Below, piece by piece: positions 1-11,215 of a stretch of 64,000 nt of DNA. The position numbers and the translations under genes are program-made. Source of the stretch: Flaveria trinervia (taxonomy: Eukaryota > Streptophyta > Magnoliopsida > Asterales > Asteraceae); assembly GCA_025506515.1 (NCBI GenBank), contig CM046444.1, positions 74,754,192-74,818,191 on the forward strand, in the 5' to 3' direction. Within the stretch, counting starts at the first letter, position 1. Each line of letters begins with the position of its first letter. The notes under the pieces were generated by a model. It did not search any database. It saw nothing but the letters and a program-made list of their open reading frames with translations, and was not told the origin of the DNA.

Positions 1-276
1 GATCGATTGATCTATCAGTGTTATTTGTATTTAATTGTTTACTGAATTCTCTAGATTTGTCTGTTTTTACTGATTGGATCTATTATTTTTCTTTTGAGCA
101 AATAGTTTTGTGTGATTAGTGATTCGTCGTTCAGCAAGCACAGTTACATTTCTTTATTAACTTGGATCAATATTCATATCAATTCCCTAGCAGATCTTAG
201 TTATTGATCAACATTAATAAATTGTTCATATCCATTGATCAAGTTTATTAGTTAAAATCTTAGATCTTAACTAATC
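1..276 (+). other. Leader of element C
   Basis: AT-rich untranslated stretch just upstream of gag, with several GATC-containing words. It has the same general character as the leader of element D between its primer-binding site and gag. No LTR end or primer-binding site is visible, so these lie left of position 1. Confidence 0.5.
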
Positions 277-2115
277 ACGAGAAAGTTTGGTGGATCATCT
301 TATCAACCTCCAAAGTTGGAAACAAAAGCCGATTTTAAATCCTGGAAAATCAAGTTCAGGAATCATGTAAATATTATAGATTTGGACTTAAGTATTTCAA
401 TAACAGAAGGTACTTATATTCCACCCAATCTTGGGTCGGATTATAATGCCAATGATCAACCCATAAGTACAAAGATATGTCACCTGATGATATTAAGAAG
501 GTTATAGTTGATATTAAAGCATACAACTTGCTTGGTATGGATTTACGTGAGAAATATTCATCACATGTGTAAATTACAAAACAACAAATTCCTTGTGGAA
601 GATTTTTCATACCCTCTGTGAAGGGACTGATAAAATCCGAAGCATTAGGAAGGACACCCTTCATTCACAATATGTAACATTTCATCATATTGAGGGTGAA
701 TCAATTCCTTAATAACTCCATAGGTTTATGCAACTTGTTACAGAAATGAATATTTTGGAGTTGAAATGCACAAATGAGGAATTGAACAAGAAGATGCTCC
801 ATACTTTACCATAAAGTTGGAAGCAAACTTTATCCATGTTCAAGAACACCATAGTCCTCAAAACAGTTGGTTTAGATACTCTACTAGCTAAAGTTAAGGC
901 TCTTGAAATGGATGACAAATCAAGAAACAAGAGTGTGAGAACTCATGTATCACCATAACACTTTAAAGAAACAAGAAGTGCTGGAAGTGCCTTTATGTCC
1001 AACAATGATGGTGATAACTCTTGTACTTTGAGTGAAGATGAAGAGGAAGTAAGTTTCTATGCTTCAAAACCTCCTACGAAATCTTCTCAAAGTATGTCAA
1101 GAAAATATAAAGGAAGAACTGATGATAAAAGAGATACATCATTAGAAAAAGCCTTCAATCAATAATCAACCAGAGTCCATCATTGTCATTTTGTACTCTA
1201 AAGAACAAAAGCAGCATTTGCAGCTTTCAGTTCAAGTTTTCAAGCTTACTTGGGAAGCTCATTAACCTCTACCAACATGTGCCAATAAGACTTGGAAGAA
1301 CTACCTACAGATGTAGTGGAGGAGATGGATCTATAATGGCGAATGACAATGATTGCCTATAGAGCCAAACAATATCTCAGAAGAAACAAGAATTTGGCTG
1401 TTGCAAGTAAATCATCATGGAGTGGTGTTGATAAGTCAAAGGTAAGATGCTTCAAGTGCAATCTCTATGGACACTTCTCTAGTGAATGCAATCAACAAAA
1501 TCCAGACTCAACACAACATCTGCAACATCAGTCTAAACAAACATCATCATCTCAAAGATCGTTCAGGAAACTACAACTTGCCAACTCATCCCCACCAGCC
1601 ACTAATACTTCAGCAAGAACAAGCAACATAAAATAATCTTGGTTGATTATTCTTCAAGATGGAACCTGTTACTGGATTATGTATGAGAAGGATGTCTTGG
1701 AAGAAAATCAACCTTTAATGGCTCACATGGAAAACAAGGTTTCACCCATAGCAAGTGAGGTAAGAAAGAGATTATGTTCATCAATATGTGTTGAGGAAGT
1801 AGAGAGATATAGAGTCCATGCTCAACAATTGGCTGATAAAATTAAAGTAACAATGATTTTGAATGAATCTCATGTAAGAGAAAATAAATTATATCAAATG
1901 AAAATTAACTCTTTACAAAAGGATTTAGATATAATTGTTTCTGAAAATTGCCGTTTAAAAGCACAAGTTGAGCATCTGACCACTTCCTTAACTAAATCCA
2001 TGCCTGATCATGCATCAACTGAAGTGAAACTTTAGAAGTTTTAAATTTCATCTCAACAGAATGAGAAATTATTAAATTCTCACATTTAATCAAAGAACAG
2101 GTCTGGATTGGGATA
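277..2115 (+). pseudogene. gag of element C, N-terminal and central part
   Basis: Gag packages the element RNA into virus-like particles in the cytoplasm. The reading begins with ACG at 277 where an ATG would be expected. It is followed by an N-terminal segment rich in Q-P-P-K and a D-F-x-x-W-K-x-K-F pattern, like the start of the D gag. The UBN2-type core is spread over several frames (316-507, about 480-700, 709-930). A CCHC zinc knuckle, CFKCNLYGHFSSEC, lies near 1450-1490. A leucine- and lysine-rich coiled-coil stretch occupies 1643-2035. Stops near 505 and 2033 and several frameshifts make it non-functional. It is cut at 2115 by element A and resumes at 11938. Confidence 0.8.
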
Positions 2116-2673
2116 TTTTGTAGCATATATTATCATGTATAGCGTGTCCGTCGCTTGACGAATAGTCTAGGCTTAGTGTAATACACCTGATATGTTGTAA
2201 ACACATGAAACTGAGTCATTCTCAAGAGCATATACAAATGAGACTCAGTCGTACGACTGAGCCATGCTAATGGACCAGTCGTGCGACTGAGAGAAGCTAT
2301 TGGGCCATTCATAAGACTGAACCATAAGTATGGTCCAGTCGTACGATTGAACCATACGCATGGCCCAATCATACGAATAGGCCGAGTCACATCTGATATG
2401 GGCTGAGGCCTATAAATACCAGTTTTATTGTTTATAGAGGTAAGGGTTTTGAGAGTGTGTCCGGGGCCTAAGTGTTGCCGGATGAGAGGGGAGAGCATGC
2501 TCAATCTCCTCTTGCCAAGAGTCATGATTCTTCTGTTTAACGAGCTTGTAATCATTAGGTTTTGTCAATGAAACCATTATATTATTGTTCATTCTCTTGT
2601 TTGTCTCTTGGTTTTCATTTTTTTCCTTCCCTCAAGAACATGCTCGGATGTCAACCGATCCAACGACTTCATA
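2116..2673 (+). repeat. 5' LTR of element A
   Basis: 558 bp, matched over its length by the 3' LTR at 3989-4195 plus 11582-11937. A TATA box, TATAAATA, lies at 2411-2418. Upstream of it, at about 2245-2380, is an array of degenerate words such as GTCGTACGAC and GTCGTGCGAC, each followed by TGAGCCAT or TGAACCAT. The LTR is followed by two bases and the primer-binding site. Confidence 0.88.
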
Positions 2674-2675
2674 AT

Positions 2676-2688
2676 TGGTATCAGAGCC
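2676..2688 (+). other. Primer-binding site of element A
   Basis: TGGTATCAGAGCC, complementary to the 3' end of plant initiator-Met tRNA, two bases after the LTR end. It is the minus-strand priming site. Confidence 0.9.
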
Positions 2689-3978
2689 GGTTACTGCTAG
2701 AATGATGTAACAATCATTCTAGCAATCCAAGCTCTTGATTTCTGGATCGATTTCATGTTCTTTGATGTTAAAACCACTTCGTGTTCTTCGTGTTTTGCTC
2801 AGATCTTGTTATGTGTGTTGTTTCATGGTTAAAATCAAACTCGGAACCACGTTCTTATCACCCTTGAAGACCTTATGATGTCTATTTTGTTTCAGTTCAT
2901 GTAGAATTCATCAGATTAGGGTTTTTTAGCAGCCATGGCAGCTACAGATCTGAAAAATCTATGTGTAGATCCGCTCATATGACTGGACCATGCGACTGCA
3001 CTAGTCTTATATCCAGTCGTGCAACTGGACCAGTCTTATGTCCAGTCATGCTACTGGGCCAGTCTTATGTCCAGTCATGCTATTGGACCAGTCTTATGTC
3101 CAATCATGCTACTAGACCAGTCTTATGACCAGTCGTATGAATATATCATTCGTATCATCCATTCACACGATTGTGATATTTGTCCTCCATGTCATACGAA
3201 TGAACGGTGTTCCAGACAAAAAAATAGAAAAATAAGGTCTGGGACTGCCTCTTGCACATCAAAGCACATTCACCCTGAGGTTCTTTTATCAGATAAGTTC
3301 CATGGATACCCCATTATTCATTGGACTTCTAGAATAGATGAATATAGTTACAATACAAAAAAGAGAAGAGAAGATGTTAGCAGTCGGTGCTGATTTTGAG
3401 GGGTAGTCAAGTGCATCTGACTATTTATGGCCCAATCAAGTTATATTTATCCACAGAGAGAGGATTCTGATTCTTATGGAGAATCCATGTATAGAGAAAT
3501 TGAAGAAGCTATTAGAAAGTGATGATTTGAGTTGGTTTCTGATGATGATTCTAAGTGCATGCTGATTTGTTTGAGAATGTCAGCTGTGGATTGGAACCAT
3601 CTACTTTTTGCCCGATACACCATATGAGGACGCTAGGAGAGCACAATATTTATATATTCGGATATGCTGAATTTGAGAGGGAATTTCTCTAGGTCTTAAT
3701 GTTAATGAGGTTAGCGTGTGTGAAGATTGGAGCAATGGAAAACTGTTCATGTCATTTTGTGGAAAAATCAGTCATATGTGGAATCTTGTTGCTATGATGA
3801 TGTTCTGCAAAGTAAACGAAAGCTATTGTGCCTAAATTCATTTTCAGGGATACTATAGCAACCTGACGGATCAACAATGTTGGCTAATATGATTTTTCGT
3901 TTGATTCTATTGGAAAGCAGAGCAAAGATTAACTTAAGATTGTAAAAGGCGTTATCTACTATTCGCAAGCAGCATCCA
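2689..3978 (+). pseudogene. Internal region of element A, gag-like trace only
   Basis: A leader with a tandem repeat (2980-3140) is followed by a short reading at about 3270-3345 with an L-S-D-K-F-H-G-Y-P start and a tryptophan-containing stretch that loosely recalls a retroelement gag N-terminus. Beyond it the frames are short and broken up to the polypurine tract. I see no zinc knuckle, aspartic protease DTG/DSG, integrase or YVDD motif. It could equally be captured non-retroelement sequence, so the gag reading is weak. Confidence 0.35.
2980..3140 (+). repeat. 30-bp tandem repeat in the leader of element A
   Basis: About four to five units of roughly 30 bp built from GACCAGTCTTATGTCCAGTC followed by ATGCTACTGG. 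The same CAGTC word recurs in the LTR of this element. The overlapping open frame (3019 on) is a by-product of the repeat. Confidence 0.8.
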
Positions 3979-3988
3979 TGGGGGAATT
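3979..3988 (+). other. Polypurine tract of element A
   Basis: TGGGGGAATT directly abuts the 3' LTR start TGTTGG at 3989. It is the expected plus-strand primer. Confidence 0.75.
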
Positions 3989-4195
3989 TGTTGGAGCATA
4001 TATTGTCATATATCGCATGTCCGTCACTTGACGAATAGTCTAGGCTTAATGTAATACACCTGATATGTTGCAAACACATGAAACTGAGTCATTCGCAGGA
4101 GCATGTGCGAATGAGACTGAGTCGTACGCCTGAGCCATGCTAGTGGACCAGTCATGCAATTGAGATATCCTATTGGGGCATTCGTAAGACTGAAC
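3989..4195 (+). repeat. 3' LTR of element A, first part
   Basis: Matches 2116 onward of the 5' LTR, including the CTTGACGAATAGTC segment and the GTCGTACG array, then stops at the TSD TGAAC (4191-4195) of element B1. It continues at 11582. Confidence 0.88.
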
Positions 4196-5176
4196 TATAG
4201 GATCTTATATGCCCAAGACACATACAAGATTGATGTGGTTAGTAAGTTATGATCCAAGTCAGGTCATACCCAATAACAGGCTATACAAACACTTATTTAT
4301 TGATGAGATCATACAATAAATGTTTGACACCTATTTAGAAAATTGGTTTTCTAAATATTGCTATTGTGATAGAACGTCATTATGTGGATAAGATGTTCAT
4401 GAGATAATTTTATGTTTCATTATTTAAGTTGGTTAATAATGAAATATAAAAGAGTGTTATGTTATAAAATTAAACTATGTTTTAATTTTATAAGTTAGTT
4501 AATTGAAAGAGTGTTATAAAAGTAAAGGATGAAAAGGGTGAGAAAATTTTTTGAACACCCAAAACTCAGCCGCCCAAGGGCCTTGGGAACTTCATTTTGG
4601 TCTTGTTAAATGCAAGACTTAATTAGCCATACACTCTTTCATGATTACAACTTTAACACTCTCTTACTCTCTCACATAAGCAATAGTCTTTCTCTTTTTC
4701 TTCTCTCAAGATTTTCGAAATCGTTGGCTGATTTCCAAGTGATTATTGGCTGAACTTGAAGCTACTTGTTGGCTGAAATTTTGGGTTCAAGAAGAGGGAT
4801 AAGGCTTGGTGTAACACTACCTAGCAAGTAAGTGTTTGGAAGGCTTGTGGGTATCACGATTTGAGGTCCTCCACCTTGAAGGATTGCTGCTCAAAAAACA
4901 TCATCATCTTCAAAGATTTCGACACTTTTGAGCTGCTGAAAGGTAGTTTATGGCAGCCTCTATATGGCTTTCCATAATGCTCGTTTTATGTTTACCTTGC
5001 TTGATTATTCACATAATATGATCCTTTGTAATATGGGTTTGTTTTATACATATATTATTACCTAAAGAACATGATTTTTCAGTCTTATAATCATGTTTCA
5101 AAATATATATCCGCTGCGTTTTTTCCAGAAAGTTTAAGAGGTTAAACTTTGATTTTATCTTCTAACAAACCATTCA
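4196..5176 (+). repeat. 5' LTR of B1
   Basis: 981 bp, alignable with the B2 LTRs through landmarks such as GCCCAAGACACAT near the start, GAAAGGTAGTTTATGGCAG, CCGCTGCGTTTT near the end and the terminal AACAAACC. The terminal CCAACA of the family has become CATTCA. Confidence 0.9.
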
Positions 5177-5177
5177 A

Positions 5178-5190
5178 TGGCATCAAGAGC
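5178..5190 (+). other. Primer-binding site of B1
   Basis: TGGCATCAAGAGC, a mutated form of TGGTATCAGAGC, one base after the LTR. The B-family sequence after it (CCGGTTATGTGG in B2) is shared. Confidence 0.75.
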
Positions 5191-5799
5191 CAGTTATGTG
5201 GATATCTTTCTTGTTCTTGTCCTTTAAAAATCGGTTTTAAAGGATGTTTATCAACTCATTAGAGGCTGTATTGGTTGATTCAATAAACCCCATGTCTTTC
5301 AAAGTTATATCTTCATGCTTATGATTAAACTTTGAAAGATAGGAATGTCAATTGGTTGATATGTTTGGTTGTTGTTTGTTTGGACAAACAAACCCTAATT
5401 TTCAGTTTATGTTGGCTGAAAATTTGGGGTTTGATGGGGTTTATTTTGTTTATTGTATGATGTTTGTAATTGTTCAGTTGATAGTGCATAACCTAGCTTA
5501 GACCTTGTGTTGTTTGGTTTGAAAGAATGTATTTATTTGATTATATTCATTCAATTGGGTTGTAAATTTTGTGCTTGTAATTTATCTATTTATTCATTGG
5601 GATGTAATAATAGATTAGGAGTATTTTTCTTTTACTAGAAAATATGTATTAGGATATATATTTTGTAAAAGAAGATGCTCGGCAAGGAAGCACAAAAGGT
5701 AGACACAAAGTGGACTTGAAGCATACGGATGCGACATCAAGTGGGAGATCCATTGTAATCTCTATTTTGTGTTTTATGGTAACCCTTAGCAAAGACAAA

Positions 5800-5835
5800 G
5801 TGACCACACTTGTGATGGCAAACAAGTGTGGTCAC
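5800..5835 (+). other. Leader hairpin of the B family (B1 copy)
   Basis: A perfect 14-bp stem: GTGACCACACTTGT at 5800-5813 pairs with 5822-5835, and the loop is GATGGCAA. The ATG of a small frame beginning M-A-N-K-C lies in the loop. B2 (27592-27619) and B4 (50883-50906) keep the loop and the inner stem. It could be a packaging, dimerisation or translation element (inference). Confidence 0.65.
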
Positions 5836-6197
5836 AATAGTAGCTATGGTTATGCACATGTGGTTGTTTATATTATGCTTGTTTGATTGTGATTTTGTGA
5901 ATGATTGTGTGATATTTGGATATGATAAACAATCTTAATAAAAATGATCTTAACAAGCTAATATAAAAATGGCTCTTAATCATTAAGTGTTAATAAATGG
6001 TTATTAAAAGGATTAATGATTTCATAATAAAATACGTTTTATTAAAAGAACCATAGAGTACCAAGTATTTGTAAGCATGCAATTACAAGGTACATAGAGT
6101 TTTCAAAGTCTAGAATTAATGAAAACTTTAAATTCTTTACCAACAAGTTTAACACCGTCCTTTTGCACAACACTTGAGTCATTTGGAAACTCTTAAT

Positions 6198-6513
6198 GGG
6201 ATAAAGGTCACCTAACCATTTGGAGGGAACTTGTGAGTTAAGGTGGGGATACCACATTGGTGGGATAAAGGTCACCTAACCACTTATGTTGGTAAACTCA
6301 CATGTGTGTGCAAGTAGGGTAACTTGATTTGCAAACCATGTTAAATGGATCACCTACAATATGGTTTTCGAATGGTGTTGATGGGACTAACATGCCGACT
6401 TTACATATGATGTTTAAAGTCGATCCCATACCTCTAGAAGTTGCAAATGGTTGCAACCGTCAATCGTTGACCACCTTATTAATTTAAATCGTGGGATAAA
6501 GCTCACCTAACCA
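6198..6513 (+). repeat. Three copies of a leader word in B1
   Basis: GATAAAGGTCACCTAACCA occurs at about 6200, 6264 and (with one change) 6495, each preceded by GG or GTGG. B4 has three diverged copies at matching places. B2 keeps the first two. Confidence 0.8.
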
Positions 6514-6628
6514 CAATTTAAATGTAATGTTTGGTTCTAGATTTTAATATGAAAATGACCTTAAAATGCATTAATTATTAAAATAGCAATATCGAAAATA
6601 CTAAAATAGATCTTTTTAAATTTTGTAG

Positions 6629-7460
6629 ATGGCCACCAATAATGATAATCATGAAAATTCATCCGCGTCCGCCCAATCATTACGAGCGATTCTCCAAAAG
6701 GAACGTCTAAATCATAACAATTTCATTGATTTGTATCGAAACTTGAGAATCGTTCTCAAGAAAGAGAGACGATCATATATTTTAGACGACCCTATCCCCG
6801 ATCAACCTACTGAGGATATTGAGGAGGCCTATAATGATTGGCTAAAGTACATTGAAGACTCCGTCCAAGTGTCTTGTCTCATGCTGGTGAGCATGACTCC
6901 GGATCTCCAAAAGGAGTATGAACATCACGGAGCTTATCACATGATAACCTAGCTCAAGGAAACGTTCCAACAACAAGCGAGGGTTGAGCGCTTCGAAATG
7001 GTTCGAGCACTCCATGCATGTCGTATGGACGACAACCAATCGGTTTCATCTTATGTACTTAAGATGAAAAGCCACATTGACTGCCTCGAAAGGCTTAATG
7101 GTCCTGTCTCGAAGGAATTGGCAACGGATTTGATCCTCAATGGCCTTACCAAGAAGTTCGAGACATTCGTGTTGAACTACAACATGAGTGCTTGGGACAA
7201 ATGCATTGGTGAGCTTCACTCAATGCTCAAAACGGCCGAGGCGGCCATGGTAAAAGGGTTTTACCCGTTCTCACCATCAATGAAGGTGGGAACAAGAAAA
7301 TGCCTCATCCCACACCCAAGGCAACGGTTGCCAAGGGCAAGGGACCCGTATGGGGAAAGGGGTGGTAAGGGTGCCACCCAAACCACAAGAGAAGAAGCAA
7401 AAGGTTGCTACTAATGACCCATGTTTCAAGTGTGGGGAGATTGGACATTGGGCAACAAAT
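6629..7460 (+). pseudogene. gag of B1
   Basis: Starts at ATG 6629 with M-A-T-N-N, as in B2 (28300) and B4 (51708). The N-terminal motif LNHNNFIDLYRNLRI and the later P-D-L-Q-K-E-Y-E-H-H-G-A-Y segment are conserved in the family and belong to the copia gag (UBN2-type) core. A TAG replaces a Gln codon near 6950. The frame continues at 6998-7260, then shifts. The zinc knuckle CFKCGEIGHWA at 7420-7455 loses its last cysteine because of a one-base deletion relative to B2. Confidence 0.88.
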
Positions 7461-8962
7461 GTCCTGTCCATCTCCAAGAGTTGAAAGCAAAGAGGGATGC
7501 CGGGCAAACCACAGGTACAATATACATGATCCATATTGATTTAAACATGACATCCTCTAACACATGGGTATTAGATACCGGATGTGGAACTCACATTTGC
7601 AATTTGTTGCAGGAGTTCAAAAGAAGTAGTAAGTTCAACAAAGGGGATGTTAGCCTCTACATGGGCAATGGGGCTAAAGTTCAAGTTGAAGCCCGTGGTG
7701 ACTACATCTTGAAACCTCCAAACGGTTTGGAAGTAATTTTGAACAATGTTTTGTATGCTCCTAGTTTGACTAGGAATATTATTTTGGTAGCCCTATTAAA
7801 ACAATTTGGATATGTATTCTCATTCGTTGAAAAAGATATTCATGTTTCTTTAAATGATATGTTCTACTTTAAAACTATTCCCATTAATGGTATTTATGAG
7901 TTGGTTCATGAAAATAATTTAAATAGTTCATTGTACCAAACTAGTACCAAGAAACTCAAGTTGGATTTGAGTGATACCTATCTTTGGCATTGTCGTCTTG
8001 GTCATATAAACAAGAAAAGAATTCAAACACTACAAAAGAATGGTTTTTTAAAAACAAGTGAATGTGATTCATTTGATGTGTGTGAGTCTTGTTTACAAGG
8101 TAAAATGACTAAGGCACCCTTTAGTGGGACTAACGAAAGGGCAAAAGATTTGTTAGGAATCATATATTCGGATGTATGTGGTCCTTTTAAGCCAATGACT
8201 AGGAATGGTGAAAGATACTTCATTACCTTTACCGACGATTATAGTCGCTATGGGTATGTGTACTTGTTAAGACACAAAGATGAAGGTGTTGAAATGTTCA
8301 AGATCTTTCAAAATGAAGTACAAAATCAACTCAACAAGTTGATTAAAGTTCTCCGCACCGTAGAGGAGGTGAATACCTAAGTGATGCTTTTCAAGATCAT
8401 CTTAGGAGTTGTGGGATTGTCTCACAACTCACTCCACCTGGAACACCACAACACAATGGTGTGTCTAAGAAGAGGAATCGAACCTTATTGGATATGTTCC
8501 GATGATGATGGCTAGAAGCACATTACCTCTATCATTTTGGGGTTTCGCTTTGCTCTCCACGGCCTGTATTCTAAATATTGCCCCAACCAAAAAGGTGGAA
8601 AGGACACCTTTTGAGATATGGCATGGAAGAGTTCCATCCCTATCATACTTAAGGGTCTGGGTTGTGAGGCTTATGTTAAGACTCCCACCCCAAACAAATT
8701 GGAAGTCCGATCCACCAAGTGTATCTTTGTTGGATATCCTAGAGATTCTATGGGATATTATTTCTATGATCCATTGGAACAAAAGGTGTTTGTTGCCAGA
8801 AAGGGTGAGTTCTTAGAAGCAAAGTTCCTTATGGAAGGAACTAGCAGTAGAACAGTGGATCTTGAGGAGGATCAAGAACCACAACCCAATGCGTGTTTGG
8901 TTGAAACTAGCACTCAACATGAGGATGTTGAAGATGATCAAGTGGTTGATCAATACACATAA
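7461..8962 (+). pseudogene. Protease and integrase region of B1
   Basis: The 7421-8380 frame holds the aspartic protease motif WVLDTGCGTHIC (DTG active site), then the pre-integrase zinc finger region beginning LWHCRLGHINKKRI. The integrase core follows, with its first acidic residue in YSDVCGPF and the F-T-D-D-Y-S-R segment. A one-base deletion near 8359, just at the second catalytic Asp region, breaks the frame. The rest of integrase is in two overlapping frames at 8502-8816 and 8618-8962, ending in a stop. Protease processes the polyprotein; integrase inserts the cDNA in the nucleus. Confidence 0.88.
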
Positions 8963-10010
8963 AACGTTCGCAGAAGTGGTAGAAATAGTAATCCACGTGA
9001 AAGATACGGATTTTTCATGGATGGATGCTATATGGTAGATTCAGATGAACAAACCACATACCATGATGCAGTGTCCAATTCAGATTGTGACAACTGGCTC
9101 GAGGCCATGAGCGTTGAGATGCAATCCATGCATGACAATCAAGTATGGGAATTGGTTGTACCACCTCTTAACTCAAAACTAGTTGGAAGTAAGTGGTTTT
9201 CAAGAAGAAAACCGAGATGCATGGAAACTTGGATACTTATAAGGATAGACTTGTAGCAAAAGGTTTCACTCAAACTCGAGGGGTTGACTATGATGAAACC
9301 TTTTCACCTGCTGTGATGCTAAAATCTATTAGGATATTGTTTGCCATAGCTGCTCATTATGATTATGAGATTTGGCAAACGGATGTCAAAAATGCTTTCC
9401 TAAATGGATATCTTGAGGAAGATGTCTATATGGTTCAGCCTAAAGGTTTTGTGGATCCAAAACATCTTGATGAAGTATCCAAGTTAAAGAAATCAATCTA
9501 TGGATTAAAACAAGCATCGAGAAGTTGGAATCACCATTTTGATGAAGAAATAATTAAATTTGGATTCATCAAGAACGCTAATGAAGCTTGTGTATATAAG
9601 AAAGCTAGTGGGAGCATCATCACTTTCCTAGTATTGTATGTTGATGACATACTACTATTTGGAAATAACATTCCAACCTTGGAAAGTGTAAAAACCTGGC
9701 TTGGAAGTTGTTTTTCCATGAAGGATCTTGGTGAGGCCGCCTATATTCTCGGAATAAAGATCTATAGGGATAGATCAAGGCGGTTGATTGGATTAAATCA
9801 AAGTGCATACATTGATAAAATCTTGAAAAGGTTCAAGATGGAGAACTCTAAGAAAGGTATGGTACCTATTCAAAGAGGAACGATATTGAGTACGACTCAA
9901 TGTCCTAGCTCCAAGGATTAGCAAGATAAAACGAAGGCAATCCCATACGCATCTTCTATTGGATCCATCATGTATGCAATGATATGCACTCGACCGGACG
10001 TGCCATGCAA
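8963..10010 (+). pseudogene. Reverse transcriptase of B1
   Basis: The copia RVT_2 domain is seen in pieces. The N-terminal E-A-M-x-x-E-M-Q-S-M segment is at 9100-9140. A frameshift near 9195 follows, then a long frame 9193-9921 with LVAKGFTQTRGVDYDETFSP, DVKNAFLNGYLEEDVYM, SIYGLKQASRSW and the catalytic LYVDD near 9640. A TAG at 9919 ends it. Compared with B2, about 35 bases are missing near 10003, between the C-D-R-P-like motif and the RNase H domain. Confidence 0.9.
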
Positions 10011-10029
10011 AATCCTTGAAACAGTCATT

Positions 10030-10619
10030 GGATGGCTGTTAAGAACATACTTAAGTACCCACGCAATGATCTGGTGATAAGGAGGACAAAAGATATGTTC
10101 CTAATCTATGGATGTGGTGATGAGGAACTCGTTGTAAAAGGTTACACGGATGCGAGTTTCCAAACCGATCGTGATGATTCACGGTCACAATTGGGATATA
10201 TTTTCATTCTGAATAGAGGAGCGGTCTCTTGGAAGAGCTCCAAACACGATGTGGTGGCTCTATCAACTATAGAATCAGAATACGTCGCCGCCTCATTGGC
10301 AGCTCAAGAAGCTGGATGGTTGAAGAAATTCATTGCCGATCTACGGGTTGTCCCTTCCATTCAGGGCCCCCTAGAGATCTTTTGTGATAACGAGGGTGCG
10401 ATTGCCCAAATCAAGGAACCTCGTGCTCATCAAAACACTGGGCACATTGAGCGGAGATTCAACTACATATAAGATGAAGTTGAAAAGGTAAAGATATGTA
10501 TTCGCAAAGTTCACACGGATCAAAACATTGCGGATCCTTTCACGAAGCTCCTTGAAAAGGCAAAGCATGAAGGTCATACTTGTGCCATGGGACTTCGATA
10601 TTCTAGTGATTGGATTTGA
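10030..10619 (+). pseudogene. RNase H of B1
   Basis: The copia RNase H domain: G-Y-T-D-A-S-F with the first acidic residue, S-W-K-S-S-K, ALSTIESEYVAAS with the catalytic Glu, and IFCDNEGAIAQIKEPRAHQ with the next Asp. A stop at 10470 precedes the C-terminal tail H-T-D-Q-N-I-A-D-P-F-T-K, which ends in S-D-W-I-stop at 10619. It degrades the RNA strand during reverse transcription. Confidence 0.9.
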
Positions 10620-11215
10620 TCTGTAATTTTGTATTTGGATATGTGGAACTTTTTATTATTTGAATAAAATTATTTGGTTATAATGTTTCAATTAATATTC
10701 CAATTTATCATGTTTAATCCATGAATAAATTGTTTATTCTAAATGTCCGTACTCGTTCAGACTTGTGGAAACAAGTATGAGGGTAAGATTATTATGAATT
10801 TGGATTGGTAGAATTTCATATGGATGAATATAGAGCAAAAGGTTGCTACCAAGGTTCATAGATATTTGTGGGATGCAATATTGGACTGACCTACATCTCA
10901 AATATTACTACATGGAATCTTCCTCATTGATCATAAGTAATTTTGAGTAAAGGCGAACATCATTTGGTAACCTCTGACTTGAGATACATATTGGGTCTTG
11001 ATATTTACCAAATATTATACTTTGACTCAGTTTTTCGCTGTTCTGAAATATGGCAGTACATAAGTCTGAGTTCAGGTATGATATAAGGTAATTGTGAGAG
11101 ACGTATGTAGTCAAGAACGGATTTGTCCCTCTTATTCGTTAAGAGTAAGATGTCTAAGGCCTGATAAAGTTAAATCAAGGAGAATGATCACTCTATGTCT
11201 CTGGGATTTAACATG
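10620..11215 (+). other. 3' untranslated region of B1
   Basis: Non-coding, alignable with 32271 onward in B2 (for example TTCGTTAAGAGTAAGATGTC and the GATTTAACATGACA segment). It ends in a deletion junction: the last part of the region and the polypurine tract are missing. Confidence 0.75.

Larger units (their letters stand above)
5191..6628 (+). other. Long leader of B1
   Basis: About 1.4 kb without a long ORF. It contains a strong hairpin with a small ORF starting in its loop (5800-5835) and three copies of a 19-21 base word before gag (6198-6513). The same layout occurs in B2 and B4, so the leader is a family feature and not random flank. Confidence 0.75.

Noticed and set aside
3019..3393. 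124-codon frame in element A.
   Set aside because: The first 40 codons are the 30-bp tandem repeat, which is open in all frames; only a short later stretch might be gag-related.
7277..7553. Two - strand frames opposite gag/protease of B1.
   Set aside because: Antisense shadows; the same region in B2 codes gag on +.
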